Counted from the stretch's first letter, positions 43,741 through 54,640 are shown. The stretch is 64,000 nucleotides of DNA from Globodera rostochiensis (GCA_018350325.1 JAEVLN010000017.1:2056800-2120799); one strand, 5' to 3'. Numbers and translations are program-made. The notes: a model not told the origin generated them from the sequence alone.

Positions 43741-44167
43741 GTGACAAGAAGTATGCCATAAATGATATTGCTTTTATTTAAACAATTATGATAGTATGAT
43801 AAAAAAATAATAATTCATTATTTCAATTATTATAGACAAAGATAAACTTTTTTTTAATAAAAAAAACTGCGCAAGACAGATCTCGACCTCAAAACGTGAT
43901 TCTCATTTGCAGTTTTTTCGTTATTTCATTGCTTTGATCTGCGATCCCGGCTTGTTGATCGTTCTCCTCTTACCCAATTTTTATCTTGATTAGTCTATTT
44001 TGCATCATTAATATTTTTTTTATAAAAATATCGTATAAATATATAACAACGATATTATATTTTATCTTTGTCTATAATAATTGAAATAATGAAAATTATT
44101 ATTTTTTATCATACTATCATATTTGTTTAAATAAAAGCAATATCTTTTATGGCATATTTCTAGTCAC
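43741..44167. mobile_element. Foldback element with about 103-bp inverted arms
   Basis: The left arm 43741-43842 (GTGACAAGAAGTATGCCATA to TTATTATAGACAAAGAT) is about 94 percent identical, by eye, to the reverse complement of 44064-44167. The roughly 220-bp centre has a GC-richer stretch (43880-43970). Arms are far more alike than the surrounding old repeats, so the inverted duplication is comparatively recent. No coding capacity or clear target duplication. Confidence 0.8.
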
Positions 44168-44279
44168 ATTTATTCTTTTTATTAATGATTTTTATAAAGT
44201 TAGGAAATTTTTTTTGATATAAATCATTTAAAATATAAAATTCAATAAGCTAAACACGTTGTTATTTATATAAAATGAT

Positions 44280-44357
44280 TTAAACATCTTTGTCACTGAA
44301 TCGTTTGTCGAGACCAGCTGCACTTTGTTGATCTGCCAAAATTTCAAAAAAGATAAT
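44280..44357 (-). pseudogene. ILADQ island family, best copy
   Basis: Minus frame IIFFEILADQQSAAGLDKRF, SDKDV, TAA. Relatives: 45150-45245 (KIVSEILPYL, stop, SAAGLDTFSARG), 51057-51146 on the plus strand (KPIIVFEILADRLKIAHVNI) and 27675-27720. Frame-preserving differences suggest a former terminal exon present in several copies. K(P)IIxFEI faintly recalls the caspase strand before QACxG, but QACxG itself is absent. Confidence 0.35.
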
Positions 44358-45149
44358 GCAGATAAAATAAGACTTTTAAAAAGTAGAATTGCATTATAAA
44401 TTAATATTTTAAGTATGTAATAAAATTTTATATATTATACAAAATACATGAAAATGGGTTGACATTTTTTTTAATTAAAAATGTATAAGCATAATAATCG
44501 GTCCATACAATGTTTTAATGAATTTGGCAGATCGCAACCTTTACATGCTTTAATGACCGCATTATTCCTGACCTTAATAATTCCTAATGAAGTAAACTTT
44601 TATATTCAAAGATAGAAATTTTTAAAATAAATTTAAAACGAACCGATTTATCAACAGTATTAATTATTTATTAATTAAATATCAAAGGTTAACGATATCT
44701 AACAAATTAAAAATTATTCAAATCTTGAGCTGGTTTAAGAGTTAATTATCGTTTAGATTATTTTATTCATATTCCGTATATAATGGGTATAATTTCAAAT
44801 TTAGATTAAATTTGTTTTTTAAGCAATAAAATCCTTTATAAAGGTTTTTAAAACTTTTTAACTATTTCTAATATTTTATGCCCTTGTCATCTCCCCTGGT
44901 TGTAGTTCTTCATTTTGGGGTTCCCTTGATCTGCTTCCTGTAGTTTAATATACTTATATAATTTTCGAAATTTTGCTAAATCATGTAAATTGTTTGCATT
45001 TATAAAAATTTATCTCAAAATTATACTGGGTTTAAGAGTTAATTAATTAAATCTTAATGAATGTTCAATTAACTCAAGATTTTTTAATATATTTATTTAA
45101 AAGATAAAATCCAATAAAATCCAAAAATACGTTGTTATTCCTTTAAAAA
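44358..45149. other. AT-rich stretch without recognisable gene
   Basis: One CT-rich spot at 44880-44940 (TCATCTCCCCTGGTTGTAGT). Nothing supported. Confidence 0.4.
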
Positions 45150-45245
45150 GATGAATTTACCTAAACATCCCCTGGCACTGAACGTGTCGAGACCAGCTGC
45201 ACTTCAAAGATAGGGCAATATTTCAGAGACGATTTTTAACATTAC
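45150..45245 (-). pseudogene. ILADQ island family, decayed copy
   Basis: The minus strand reads KIVSEILPYL, TGA, SAAGLDTFSARGCLGKF. The stop sits where relatives have DQ. Confidence 0.3.
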
Positions 45246-45559
45246 TATAAAATTTGCCTTTTTTCAAACACTAGCACATACTGTATACATAATTTTTAAA
45301 GAGAATCAAATTGAAGTCTTAATTAAAGTACTTAGAAATGAAAATAAACTATTGAATACGATCTAACTTAAGTAACTTTTTTATATAATTTTTTTTATTA
45401 TAAGTTTTGAAAACAATAGGCTGATAAGATCAAAAATTTAATTTTGAAAAAACTTTGTTTCGTAACAATTATCACAATACAAAATAGTTTTTATTTTAAT
45501 AAAACCATTGATTTGCAATTGATAGAAAATTATAACATTGATTAATATTTGATACAATT

Positions 45560-46020
45560 TATGTTTTGATTATTTACTTTTTAAATGATATTTTTTTAAA
45601 AGGTTAATGTTATATTGTGGTTTAAATATTTTTTTAATCTTATGACGCAAATTTTTTGCTCATTACAAGTTGAAGGCCCTTTAATAACATTTGATAAGTG
45701 TGAAAGCGAGATTTGATTTTCGTCTGCTTAGGATTTGGTGAATGTAAACAAAGGCAAATTATTTTTTAAATATTAAAATTATCGTTTGTTAAAATTTCAA
45801 CTAACTTAAATTTACTTATTTTTTAACAAAAAGTTAAAATTATAATTTTATAAATTATTTTTGATTAGTTTAATAATTTTATTTTTATTTTTGGCTTAAA
45901 ATTAACCAAAGGTAAATAATATCTATATTTATTTAATTGCAAAGGAGCCGAGCTGTTAGTATCATATGCTTATTATTCGCATTCTTATATAAAAATTTGT
46001 ATCGATTTATAGAACTATTA
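45560..46020. repeat. Dispersed repeat D, copy 1
   Basis: Matches 51890-52375: TCATTACAAGTT, GAGATTTGATTTTSGTCTGC, GGTGAATGTAAACAAA, AATTAACCAAAGGTAAAT, TTTAATTGCAAAGGA, AGCTGTTRGTATCATATGCT. Confidence 0.8.
45640..45738 (-). pseudogene. QTKIKSR island, copy 1
   Basis: Minus frame of 32 codons: PNPKQTKIKSRFHTYQMLLK, GLQLVMSKKFAS, TAA. The copy at 51971-52075 reads PNSKQTKIKSRLITNKMVIK, GTELVMNNKKLVIN. Both frames stay open and share PN-KQTKIKSR--T--M--KG--LVM. Family unknown. Confidence 0.35.
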
Positions 46021-46146
46021 TATTAGCAGTTAACATTTAATTTTAAGCATCACTATATTAATGAAGTTATTTATATCTTTATATTTTAAATTATAATATT
46101 TTGTGTATTATTCGATACGTCGCTTTTAATTCTAACAATTTTTTAG

Positions 46147-46257
46147 AAGAAATTATGACCCGTCGCTAGTGCCAAGGCGGATAGAAAGCAATACCATGTT
46201 AAAGAAGGACAAATTGCGTTATGCACACTGGACCAGCGACATTGCTTTTATAGATTC
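46147..46257 (+). other. Splice-bounded coding-like exon
   Basis: TTTTTTAG acceptor (to 46146), an open frame RNYDPSLVPRRIESNTMLKK, DKLRYAHWTSDIAFID, then a GTATCT donor at 46258. A TTTTGAATTGCAG acceptor follows at 46324-46336. This is among the best exon-like units of the AT-rich region: balanced composition and correct splice consensus at both ends. No family recognised. Confidence 0.4.
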
Positions 46258-46336
46258 GTATCTAATTTTTTAATATAATAATTCTTCATTTATTCATTTT
46301 TTTATATTATAATTTTCATTACATTTTGAATTGCAG

Positions 46337-46844
46337 CGCCGAAGCAGGTGAGAGCTCGTTACACAATTGTCATGCTTTTTCTTAGGTTTTATTTATTCAA
46401 AGTATTTTAAGATGTCATTGGATTTATTTTAACTGAACTCACATGAGGGATTGCGACTTGTGCAATGTCCAGCGCGAAAACAATGCAAATCAATCTATAA
46501 AATAAAATATTAATGCCTAATTTTACTAAAACAATTTACTTATTTTATCCGCAGAAAGCTATTTTTGTCAGAATGTATTTGTTTATTTGTTTAACTCATT
46601 TTTATAATTTTCATTCAACCATATAGATTTGGATTGCTATCAAAAGTTTTTGCTTAATATATATCATTAACAACTATTAATTTATATATTTAATTACCAT
46701 CATCTTAATTCTTTATCGAGTCTGGCCGGGGCATTATCGTTATTATTAAGTGTTTTTTTTTTGCAAAAATTCTAAAATTTTGATAAAATTAATGTCTTTT
46801 TATTCGGAATCCGTAGTTATTACATTTTCTTAACAAGTCCCGTT
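46337..46844. other. AT-rich stretch
   Basis: Starts with CGCCGAAGCAGGTGAGAGCT after the acceptor at 46336, possibly an 11-nt micro-exon and donor; the sequence TGCAG...CGAGAGCTGGTGACA at 53252 is similar. No further support. Confidence 0.3.
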
Positions 46845-47078
46845 TTGCTTAAAATTGGACCCATTTGTTTTGTAAAACTCATAATTTTTAGGTGTTGGGA
46901 ATCCATTAAAAAGAAAATTTTGAATTTTTACTCAATTTGTAAAAAGATTTGCACCCGTAAATTTAAAAATAGGGTAACTTTTTGTAGCTTTTTAGGAATG
47001 GGAAGGCCCCACCGCACAGAAAACTTTTTGAAGATCGTTAAAAGTCTGCTTATTTGCCGCAGGCACCGAGCTGTTTAA
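46845..47078 (+). other. Open frame of 77 codons, C-terminal part coding-like
   Basis: The 3' third reads GMGRPHRTENFLKIVKSLLI, CRRHRAV, TAA in GC-richer DNA; the rest is AT-driven. It lies 50 bp upstream of the next exon-like island and may belong to the same former gene. Confidence 0.25.
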
Positions 47079-47131
47079 TTCCATTATTTTATTTGATGAA
47101 TTAATTTGTTACCAAATAATCTTTGTTTTAG

Positions 47132-47259
47132 CTGACATGATTGTGCAGTTTAATTTTGAAAAACAAGCATCTCTTATATTGTACACGCCAACCACCATCA
47201 CGGGTCAGTATCTCGTCCGCCGGCTGTCTTGGAATTGTAGTATACTTATCATATTTTAA
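47132..47259 (+). pseudogene. Splice-preceded coding-like island, paralogue of 27.4 kb
   Basis: A CTTTGTTTTAG acceptor ends at 47131; the frame reads DMIVQFNFEKQASLILYTPT, TITGQYLVRRLSWNCSILII F, TAA. The paralogue at 27477-27352 shares FEK---LI--TPT-IT-Q-L. Weak resemblance to caspase small-subunit sequence (D-hydrophobic...GS-hydrophobic) was noted but is not sufficient for assignment. Confidence 0.35.
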
Positions 47260-48049
47260 TTTTGTTCAAACTTTAAGTAATTTGTTATAATTTCAAAATT
47301 AGTATATTATTGTTAAGTGCCAAAAATAGTTTTTTTTTAAAGTTAGTCTCCGTTTCATATCAGCATTACCAGAGGACTGCGATCTTAGTTTAATATCCTT
47401 AATTTGGATTTAAGATTACAAATAAATTATCATAAATTTATTTCTAAATTTTTTTAATCAAATAATTATTTAATAATTATGTCGGGGTTTTTCCAATAAA
47501 AACCTTTTCGTAAAGTCTGGTTTCATATCGGATCATCATTTTTAACTCCTTTTTGTGTAAGTTGCCGCGTATAAAATTTATTTTCTTTTAAACAATATAA
47601 TACGTATAGTTAATAAATTAATTATAACAAAAGATTTTTTTAATTTTATTATTTTTCAAAGCTTTTCAAATTCCAGCTTCAAAACAATCCCGACGCTGAC
47701 AACGATTCCATATGTGTTGTTTGATTTTACCTTTAAATTAGATAACGATAATAAATAAATGTAATAATTTTATTGTTTTTATTAAATTTTTAAATTACGG
47801 CCGTAAATTGCAATAAGTCCGTTTTTTATTGTTAATTATATTATCATTTTAGTTTTCTTAATGTAATAATGTTTTTTGATTAGTTTTAAATTTACCAAAG
47901 TATAATAATCTATTCATTTATCTTTTTTGAATTCTTTAAATCTTAAGCTTTTAATAAATGTAACAAATTACACTATATTTAGTTTTGGCATTTTTCTTTA
48001 AATTTTTTTTTTATTGAATCATTAATGGCAAGCTAATATATATTTCAAA
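47260..48049. other. AT-rich stretch without recognisable gene
   Basis: Nothing supported. Confidence 0.4.
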
Positions 48050-48124
48050 ACGCATCCTCAAGTTTTTGTGGTCGGTAGACGCAAATTCTTGTGCGAAACA
48101 CCTTCTACTGAATTTGAACTCTGA
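48050..48124 (+). other. Short coding-like frame
   Basis: Plus frame THPQVFVVGRRKFLCETPST, EFEL, TGA. A second open frame (RILKFLWSVDANSCAKHLLL) overlaps. Unrecognised. Confidence 0.25.
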
Positions 48125-48234
48125 TTAAAAGATTTATTTGTTTTTATTTTAGTTTGTTATTTTTTTAGTAGGTTTTTTTTGATTGCACAAGAAAATCATT
48201 ACGTTTATATTTTAATTTGAATAAAAAGAAATAG

Positions 48235-48372
48235 TTTGCCCGAGTAATAGCGCTCGTTGTTCTCAAAAACCTGTTTGATGAAGCGCATGAGGCCGGCGAA
48301 ATGGAAAAATTTTGGTAGTGTTATAAAAAAGAGGAGCTGGCCCGTGCGCTGACTCGGTTTAAATATGCTTAA
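48235..48372 (+). pseudogene. RV-AL-V-KN island, copy 1, one stop
   Basis: Plus frame FARVIALVVLKNLFDEAHEA, GEMEKFW, TAG (48316-48318), CYKKEELARALTRFKYA, TAA. Strongly protein-like on both sides of the stop. The related island at 49193-49237 reads VPRVMALIVFKNKL. Helical, charged; family unknown. Confidence 0.4.
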
Positions 48373-49192
48373 ATGTCTATTTTTATCTAAATTAAAAAGT
48401 GAAGCTTACGATTTTTATTTTTAATAAAATTATAGCTTTTTTAGGGGTTTTTAAGTTTTATGATTTAATTATAATTTTAAAAGTGATTAAAAACCCAGTG
48501 ATCAACACATAAAGTCTTCCTTGAATCTAAATTGGTTTTAAACTTATAAATGCTGATGTTTTTGCTTAATTCTATTATTGATCATAATAATATTTTTGTT
48601 AATGTTTTATATTAAAGCGGATAGAGACAGACCAACAAGATTTTTTTAAATAGTTAAATAGTAGTATCTGCCTATCTTTATCACACTCGTAATTTATATA
48701 TTATATTATTTTGATTTTGTTTATGCAAGTTGCTGTTATCCACATTAAAATATTTACAAATTTTACTAAAAAAAGATATTAATTTTAATCTTTCAATAAG
48801 GTCAGTTTTTTATAATTTTAATTTATGCGATTTTGTGCGCATATTTTATACTAAGTCTCTTTAATAGTAAGTTTAACTTTAATCACTTACAAAACCAATG
48901 CAAACATAGTTGGTTTACCTATGTTATTTTTGTTGAGGGTTGGACCAATTGCTTCGACACATTTAAATACAAAATCGTTTTTTTTAAATTTATCCGCAAA
49001 AAAACTCACATATTGAACTAGCACAACAAACTCCAAACAATCAATGCATTTGCAATATAATAACAGGTAGGATTCTGAAAGAACAATGTATGCTTATTAA
49101 GTCATAGAGAGTTGTTATTTGGAAAATTAAAATTTATATTATTCAATTAATGGAAATTATTCGCGTCGCGAGCAATTCCTCGATAGAAAATA

Positions 49193-49237
49193 GTTCCCCG
49201 CGTAATGGCGCTCATCGTCTTCAAAAACAAATTGTAA
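49193..49237 (+). pseudogene. RV-AL-V-KN island, copy 2
   Basis: Plus frame VPRVMALIVFKNKL, TAA. Compared with copy 1, third-position and conservative changes dominate (GTAATAGCGCTC versus GTAATGGCGCTC, then Val/Ile, Leu/Phe). Confidence 0.3.
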
Positions 49238-49365
49238 TTATATTTTTTAGGTTTTATCATTGTGGGTTGCGCTCGAGAGCTTCTGCCAACGAGATCTTCA
49301 ACTTTAAATCAGTATATTATTTAAACCAACTTTTCCTTCAAATGTTGGATACCCTGAGCAGGTAA

Positions 49366-49923
49366 TTTGAATTTAATTTAATAGTGTATATTTCAACAAA
49401 GAAATTTAGTTTTTTTTAAATGTAATTAATTTGATTTAGTTTAAAACAATAACAACTTCTTTATAAATAATGTGCATTTTGCATTTGCATTATAATATAA
49501 ACAAATTTTAAAATTCTTTTAAAAATATTTTTTGTGAAAGAATAATCATGAATTTTTTTTTGTGCGTTCAACTAGCATTTTTTAATTTAAAATAGTTAAA
49601 TATATAAATCTTGAGTTTCATTAGCAAAATCAAATCGAAGAAAAATTATAACAAATTGGTCAATGAATTATGTATAAAGAATTCATATGCCGTAGGTTAA
49701 TTATTGCTAATTTTTTTTTAATATTTTTCAAAGTTGTGCAACCGAATTAGTTGACTCGTTGTTTTTTGTTGAAATAATATTATGTTATAATGTGTTTTTT
49801 TTAATAGTAAAATTGTTATAGAGCCAATGAATTTTTTGTTTTTGTTTTAATGTTAGCAGATAATTTTTGTTGTTTTTTAAGTTACATAATTTAAAAGATG
49901 ATTTATTAACTTACTTTTTTAAT
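49366..49923. other. AT-rich stretch without recognisable gene
   Basis: Nothing supported. Confidence 0.4.
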
Positions 49924-50031
49924 ATGTCTGCTCTGTCGAGAACGAAATCGCGATGTATCATCCATCCGAAGAAGTGTTATCAACGCCTTTTTGATAATAA
50001 ATGTTATTTTGCAAAACTTCAGCCTGTCTGA
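49924..50031 (+). CDS. Small hypothetical ORF (35 residues)
   Basis: ATG to TGA: MSALSRTKSRCIIHPKKCYQ, RLFDNKCYFAKLQPV. Basic, three cysteines, GC-richer than the flanks. May be a small peptide gene or an exon. No family recognised. Confidence 0.3.
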   Translation: MSALSRTKSRCIIHPKKCYQRLFDNKCYFAKLQPV

Positions 50032-50759
50032 GGTGCCTCAACTGACAAACGGCTGTCGATTATGTTAATTAAGCATAAGAACATAACGATCCTTTAACTT
50101 AATTAATCTCACAAGATTTGTTTTTTTTAAAGTAATATTATTTGAGATAAAAATTTATTTAATATATAGCGAATTATATGAAAATGATAAGTTGAATTTT
50201 TATATAGGTTTTTAATCTTTATTAGTGTGTATTTTAATAAAATCATTGGTTAGCATATAAATTGATTTAAAAATTATTAATTTTTTTGTTTCCAACATTT
50301 TTTTTACTAATCACTTAAAAAATTAAATACTAAATTTACTTAAAATTCTAAATTTTATGCTGTTCAGCGATAAAAAGATCGAAAATAAATTATTATCAAA
50401 AACCAAAAGTTTGTAAAAACGGAACCCCGGCTGGGCCTTTTTTAATAATTCTTTGTTTTTAGAGATTCTAGAGTTTTTGTTAATTTTTTCTTTTGTTGTC
50501 TTTTAGGCAGAAATTAAGAAATTGACAACTCCACATAGTTGGTTTATTCGACATTCTGTACAAGAACGATACAGTTGTAAGTTTTTATAAATCGTGCAAA
50601 AATATAAGAAAATATAAATTTACACATACCTAATCTATTCAAATAAAAATATTTTTTAAATGTATAAGTTTTAAATTTCAATCAAATTATGTAAATAACT
50701 GACTAAATAAAAAAAATTGATTATATAATTATTTAGATTGAAAAAACCTGGACTCCGGC
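50032..50759. other. AT-rich stretch without recognisable gene
   Basis: Nothing supported. Confidence 0.4.
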
Positions 50760-50900
50760 TAGGGGTGTATTTTTCAAACCGAAAAACCGACGGTACCCCC
50801 GGTTTTCAGTTAGGCCGGTTTTACGACCCCCGGTTTTCGGTTTCGGTTTTTGGGCAAAAAAGCCGGTTTCGGTTCGGTTAACCGACCGTGAAACACCCTA
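50760..50900. mobile_element. Small hAT-like inverted-repeat element, 141 bp
   Basis: The left end TAGGGGTGTATTTTTC and the inverted right end TAGGGTGTTTCAC bracket a GC-rich core of CCGGTTTTCGGTTTCGGTT and ACCGAAAAACCGA-type repeats. TAGGGGTGT ends plus C/G palindromes are typical of non-autonomous hAT elements. No matching 8-bp flanks were found, so the insertion is old or an end is lost. Confidence 0.6.
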
Positions 50901-51056
50901 TTTTTCACAATTAACATTAATTTTAAAATATTTAAAAATCGAATCGTTTTTTAAGCTTCGCAATGTAAAATTAAATGTGAAATTTGCCTCTTTTAACACA
51001 ATCATGAGGTCACAAATATATCTAAATATGAGAAATCGAATAAAGACTATGAATAA

Positions 51057-51146
51057 AAGCCCATTATCGTCTTTGAAATATTGGCCGACCGATTAAAGAT
51101 CGCACATGTTAACATCAAGGAGAAAGACAGAAAATCAATTAAATAA
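51057..51146 (+). pseudogene. ILADQ island family, plus-strand copy
   Basis: Frame after a TAA: KPIIVFEILADRLKIAHVNI, KEKDRKSIK, TAA. See 44280-44357. Good composition, no ATG. Confidence 0.35.
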
Positions 51147-51889
51147 AAAATCTTAATAAACTATTTATTAAAATCACTTTTTAAGAATTTTCACGTAAAA
51201 AACAGTAAATTATAACCGAACGATTTTTCATATTTTCATCAACTTATCTTAAATTTCATATTTGATTAGCAATTATTAAATAAATGAACAGGTACGCGTA
51301 TGACTAATAATTAAATTGACATCATATCATTTCTTGTTTTTTTTTATTGTTAAGGTACAATAAATACATTTTAATGTTTTTTTAAATTAGTTGATTTATA
51401 TATTCAATAAAATATTTCTAATTGGTTTTGGTAATTTTAAAATAAGATCGCTTCTTTGATAATTTTTCATTTAAATATTTCATTGCTTTCAGATATATTT
51501 TAAAGAAGACAAATGTTTACTGATTTTTTATTTGGCCACAACGCTTATGCTTATAACAAATTACGCGTCAAGAGAATTTGCGCTTGCTTGGCAGCAAATT
51601 ATTAGATAATTTTTGCATTAATTTGTACATAAATTGTGCTTTTTCAATGCCATATAAATAATGTTAATTTTTTCTCGCATTTTTTGTGCATCTAAATTCA
51701 CTTTTTTTATTTAATTTACGTTCTTGAAACGGCGAGGCAAAACAAACAGCGCATGTATTTAGCGTTCTTTAATGATCAACAGCCAAATTATGTGACAATT
51801 GAGCGGTAGTCTGTGAAAATCACAACGTTCGCTTTTCAGTCTTTTTTTAATTTAAAAAAAATTGTAAAAGATTGCATTTGATTAATATT
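51147..51889. other. AT-rich stretch without recognisable gene
   Basis: Nothing supported. Confidence 0.4.
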
Positions 51890-52375
51890 TCAAACAATTT
51901 ATGTTTTGAATTATTTTTAGTTTTTAAACGATATTTTTATTTATTTTTTAAATAGTTACATATTTTTTTATTAATTTATGACTAATTTTTTGTTGTTCAT
52001 TACAAGTTCAGTTCCTTTAATTACCATTTTGTTAGTTATGAGACGAGATTTGATTTTGGTCTGCTTAGAATTTGGTGAAATGTAAACAAACGCAAATTAT
52101 TTTTTATAATCGTTTTTTATTACAATTATTGTATGTCAATAGCAACCAACTTGAATACTTATTACAAAAGTTAAAATTATAAATAAATTATTTTTATTGA
52201 ATAGTTGAGTAATTTATATTTTTATTTTTGGCTTGACTTATAAATAAACAAAACTTAATAATTAACCAAAGGTAAATATCTATATTTTATTTAATTGCAA
52301 AGGAACCCAGCTGTTGTATCATATGCTTATTAATGTTTCGCATTCTTATTTATATAGAACTATTATATTAGCTTT
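51890..52375. repeat. Dispersed repeat D, copy 2
   Basis: Pairs with 45560-46020 in the same order and orientation; includes the QTKIKSR island at 51971-52075 (minus). Confidence 0.8.
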
Positions 52376-53117
52376 AATTTTGTGGAGAATTTTTTTATAT
52401 TTATCAATTATTCTTAATTTGGTATAATCAGTTCCGCAATTGGCCTGCGGAAGTTATTGTTGGCAGGTGGCATTCAAAATGTATTTTGTCAGCAAAATAA
52501 TTATTAAGGATCAAAAAATATTCAAAGGTTCTTTTAACGAATAATCAACGAAAAGCTAAACTTTTCGAAAACAGGCTTACAAATTTTATCTCGCTCAAAA
52601 TTCAATATGTGCTCTTAAATGATTAAATATTTTTATTGTTCACTTTCATTTTGCTTTGTCTAATAAAATTTATGAGAGCGAAAATTTAAAAAAAATAAAG
52701 TTTAATTTTGCAGAGAATTTTTTAATATTTTAAATTTATATTTTTTAATTTCTCAATGATTTATTCATTTAACTTTATGAGGCCTTTTATTCGTCCGAGG
52801 CATGTTACATATCTTTTAGTCTCAGCTCGGCTCGTGTATTTTCAATGCGAAAAATCAAAAACAATGTAGCAAATTTTCTAGCCATATTTTGTAATGAGTC
52901 GCTAATAATTTTTGCAACTTCTTGGTTTGATTTTATGTTTTTTTATATTAAACAAATTATTCTATATGACATTTTTTAATTATAAAGAGAGAAAATTTTT
53001 GGAAATGAAAAAGCGATTTTAATTTTGTAACTTTTAATTTTAAATGATTTATTCATAGCGACTTTATAAAAGAGGTCTGATTTTCCTGCTTCTCTTGAGA
53101 TTGTTAAAAAATCTTTT
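52376..53117. other. AT-rich stretch with further partial TAGKTE-flank copies
   Basis: 52760-52810 (GAGGCCTTTTATTCGTCCGA GGCATG) resembles the block next to the island at 28.9 kb. No gene. Confidence 0.45.
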
Positions 53118-53183
53118 TCATTCGTCTGAGGCATTATCTGTCTTCCCCGCTGTGACTGCCTTTTCTTTAATTCTACCAACGAT
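53118..53183 (-). pseudogene. TAGKTE island family, copy 3
   Basis: Minus frame IVGRIKEKAVTAGKTDNASD E, TGA; truncated relative to 28874-28981. Confidence 0.3.
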
Positions 53184-53301
53184 CCTTACACTTTTTTTGT
53201 TAATTTTCATAAAACAATTTAGTTTTATGTCTCACTTTTTGCATTGCAGTTAAAACAGTCGAGAGCTGGTGACAAAATAGGCCTTGCTTTTTTTAGTTAT
53301 T

Positions 53302-53635
53302 TAGGGGTGTAACATAAGTTCTGTCCCCCTCTGTTTTTTGAACATAAATTTATTTTTTAAAAATCAAAAACATAATTATGACTCAAAATATCCAATATTT
53401 TGATCTTAATTGTTGCTGGGTTGGTTTTTGTCCCAGAGAAAATTCGTGGGAAATCAGTGGGCGAATGCTAGTTTTGAGCATGCAAAAAGTGGTCGAGTCT
53501 TGGGCTTGGTTGAAAAATGAGTAAACATGTAGACGAACAAAATAAAAACAAAGCAAGTGAATCCATTGCGTTTGTTGATTTTTTATGCATTAATAAATAA
53601 CAACAAAAACATATGAGGACAGAACTTATCTTTTT
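53302..53635. mobile_element. Inverted-repeat element, family E
   Basis: Perfect inverted 13-mers ATAAGTTCTGTCC (53314-53326) and GGACAGAACTTAT (53617-53629). The left end reads TAGGGGTGTAACATAAGTTC, then TGTCCCCCTCTG. The family recurs at about 59830-59960 in the opposite orientation (TTATTTAGGGTGGCAACTAA, then TGTCCCCCTCTG). Noncoding; frames inside are not gene-like. Confidence 0.6.
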
Positions 53636-53689
53636 AATTTCGTTCACATGTTTTTTATATGATTGAAGGTATATTTTCATTGCCTTTCT

Positions 53690-54380
53690 TTAGTTTTTTA
53701 ATATATTAACTTTCTAAGGCCCTCTATATTTGTGCGGCACATTAATCATACCGACTTTTTTCATGATTTTTTTAAAAACTAAATTTAAAATTTTTTTGTA
53801 GTTTTTTAATGAATTTTAAATATTTTTTGTTGTTTTTAACTTGTTTATAAAATATAAAGTGTATTGCCCCTTGACCTTCTTCCATTGAAATTGCAAGGTT
53901 TTTTAGTTTTCTTATGATTTCATTTTTAGCTAAACTTATAAATTTAAAATATTATATTGTTAATAATTTAACAATTAATTCTTTTTAATAACAATTTTGT
54001 TTTACTCGTTAGGACGTGATTTTATCTTCGTCTTTTCTGCTTCGGTGGACAATCGGATTTTGCCATATAAAGTGTCATTTTTTCATTTTTGTTTTGATTC
54101 AAGTGCTAAAATCTCAATTTTATAGTAAAACAATGAAATATTAATTATTGTTTCCTCCTAAATAGTGTTGATTCAATTAAATTGACATTTTCTATGTTAA
54201 AAAAATTTAGTCTTTTTTTTATCAAAAAATAAATAAATTTAACAAAAAAATCGTAACAATTTTTTGAATAGAGATTTTCAAAATTCTAATTTATAGCTCT
54301 AATATAAAAAATTTGAGTGTATTTAAAATCTTAACACAAAACAAAGTTTTGGGTCGAAAAAGCTGTTTTGGTTTTCAAAA
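53690..54380. repeat. AT-rich stretch; part repeated at 15.1 kb
   Basis: 53860-54065 pairs with 15120-15440. No gene. Confidence 0.5.
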
Positions 54381-54640
54381 TCAACCCTTTTGGAGTTTCA
54401 TCAAAATGATTTTTGCACTATAATTTGACCGATGAAAAAAAGCGACGTTTTTTTGATAACCTCCTGCTCATTGTTCGAATCTTCGCCACTTATGTTTTAT
54501 GAGTAAACCTATCATTTTTAACGTAAAAAATGGTAATGGCAAAAAAATACAAATATAGGATACTTAATTATTAAAAGTTGCCGGCTTGGGGCGGGGTGAG
54601 GGGGTTACAATTAAAGGGGGGTTTCAAAAACCAACAAGTG
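54381..54640. repeat. Tandem-type repeat F with G runs, copy 1
   Basis: 54383-54436 is the 18.5-kb repeat; 54440-54640 (GCGACGTTTTTTTGAT, ATGGTAATGGCAAAAAAATA, GGCTTGGGGCGGGGTGAG, TACAATTAAAGGGGGG) pairs with 55005-55221. Confidence 0.7.
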
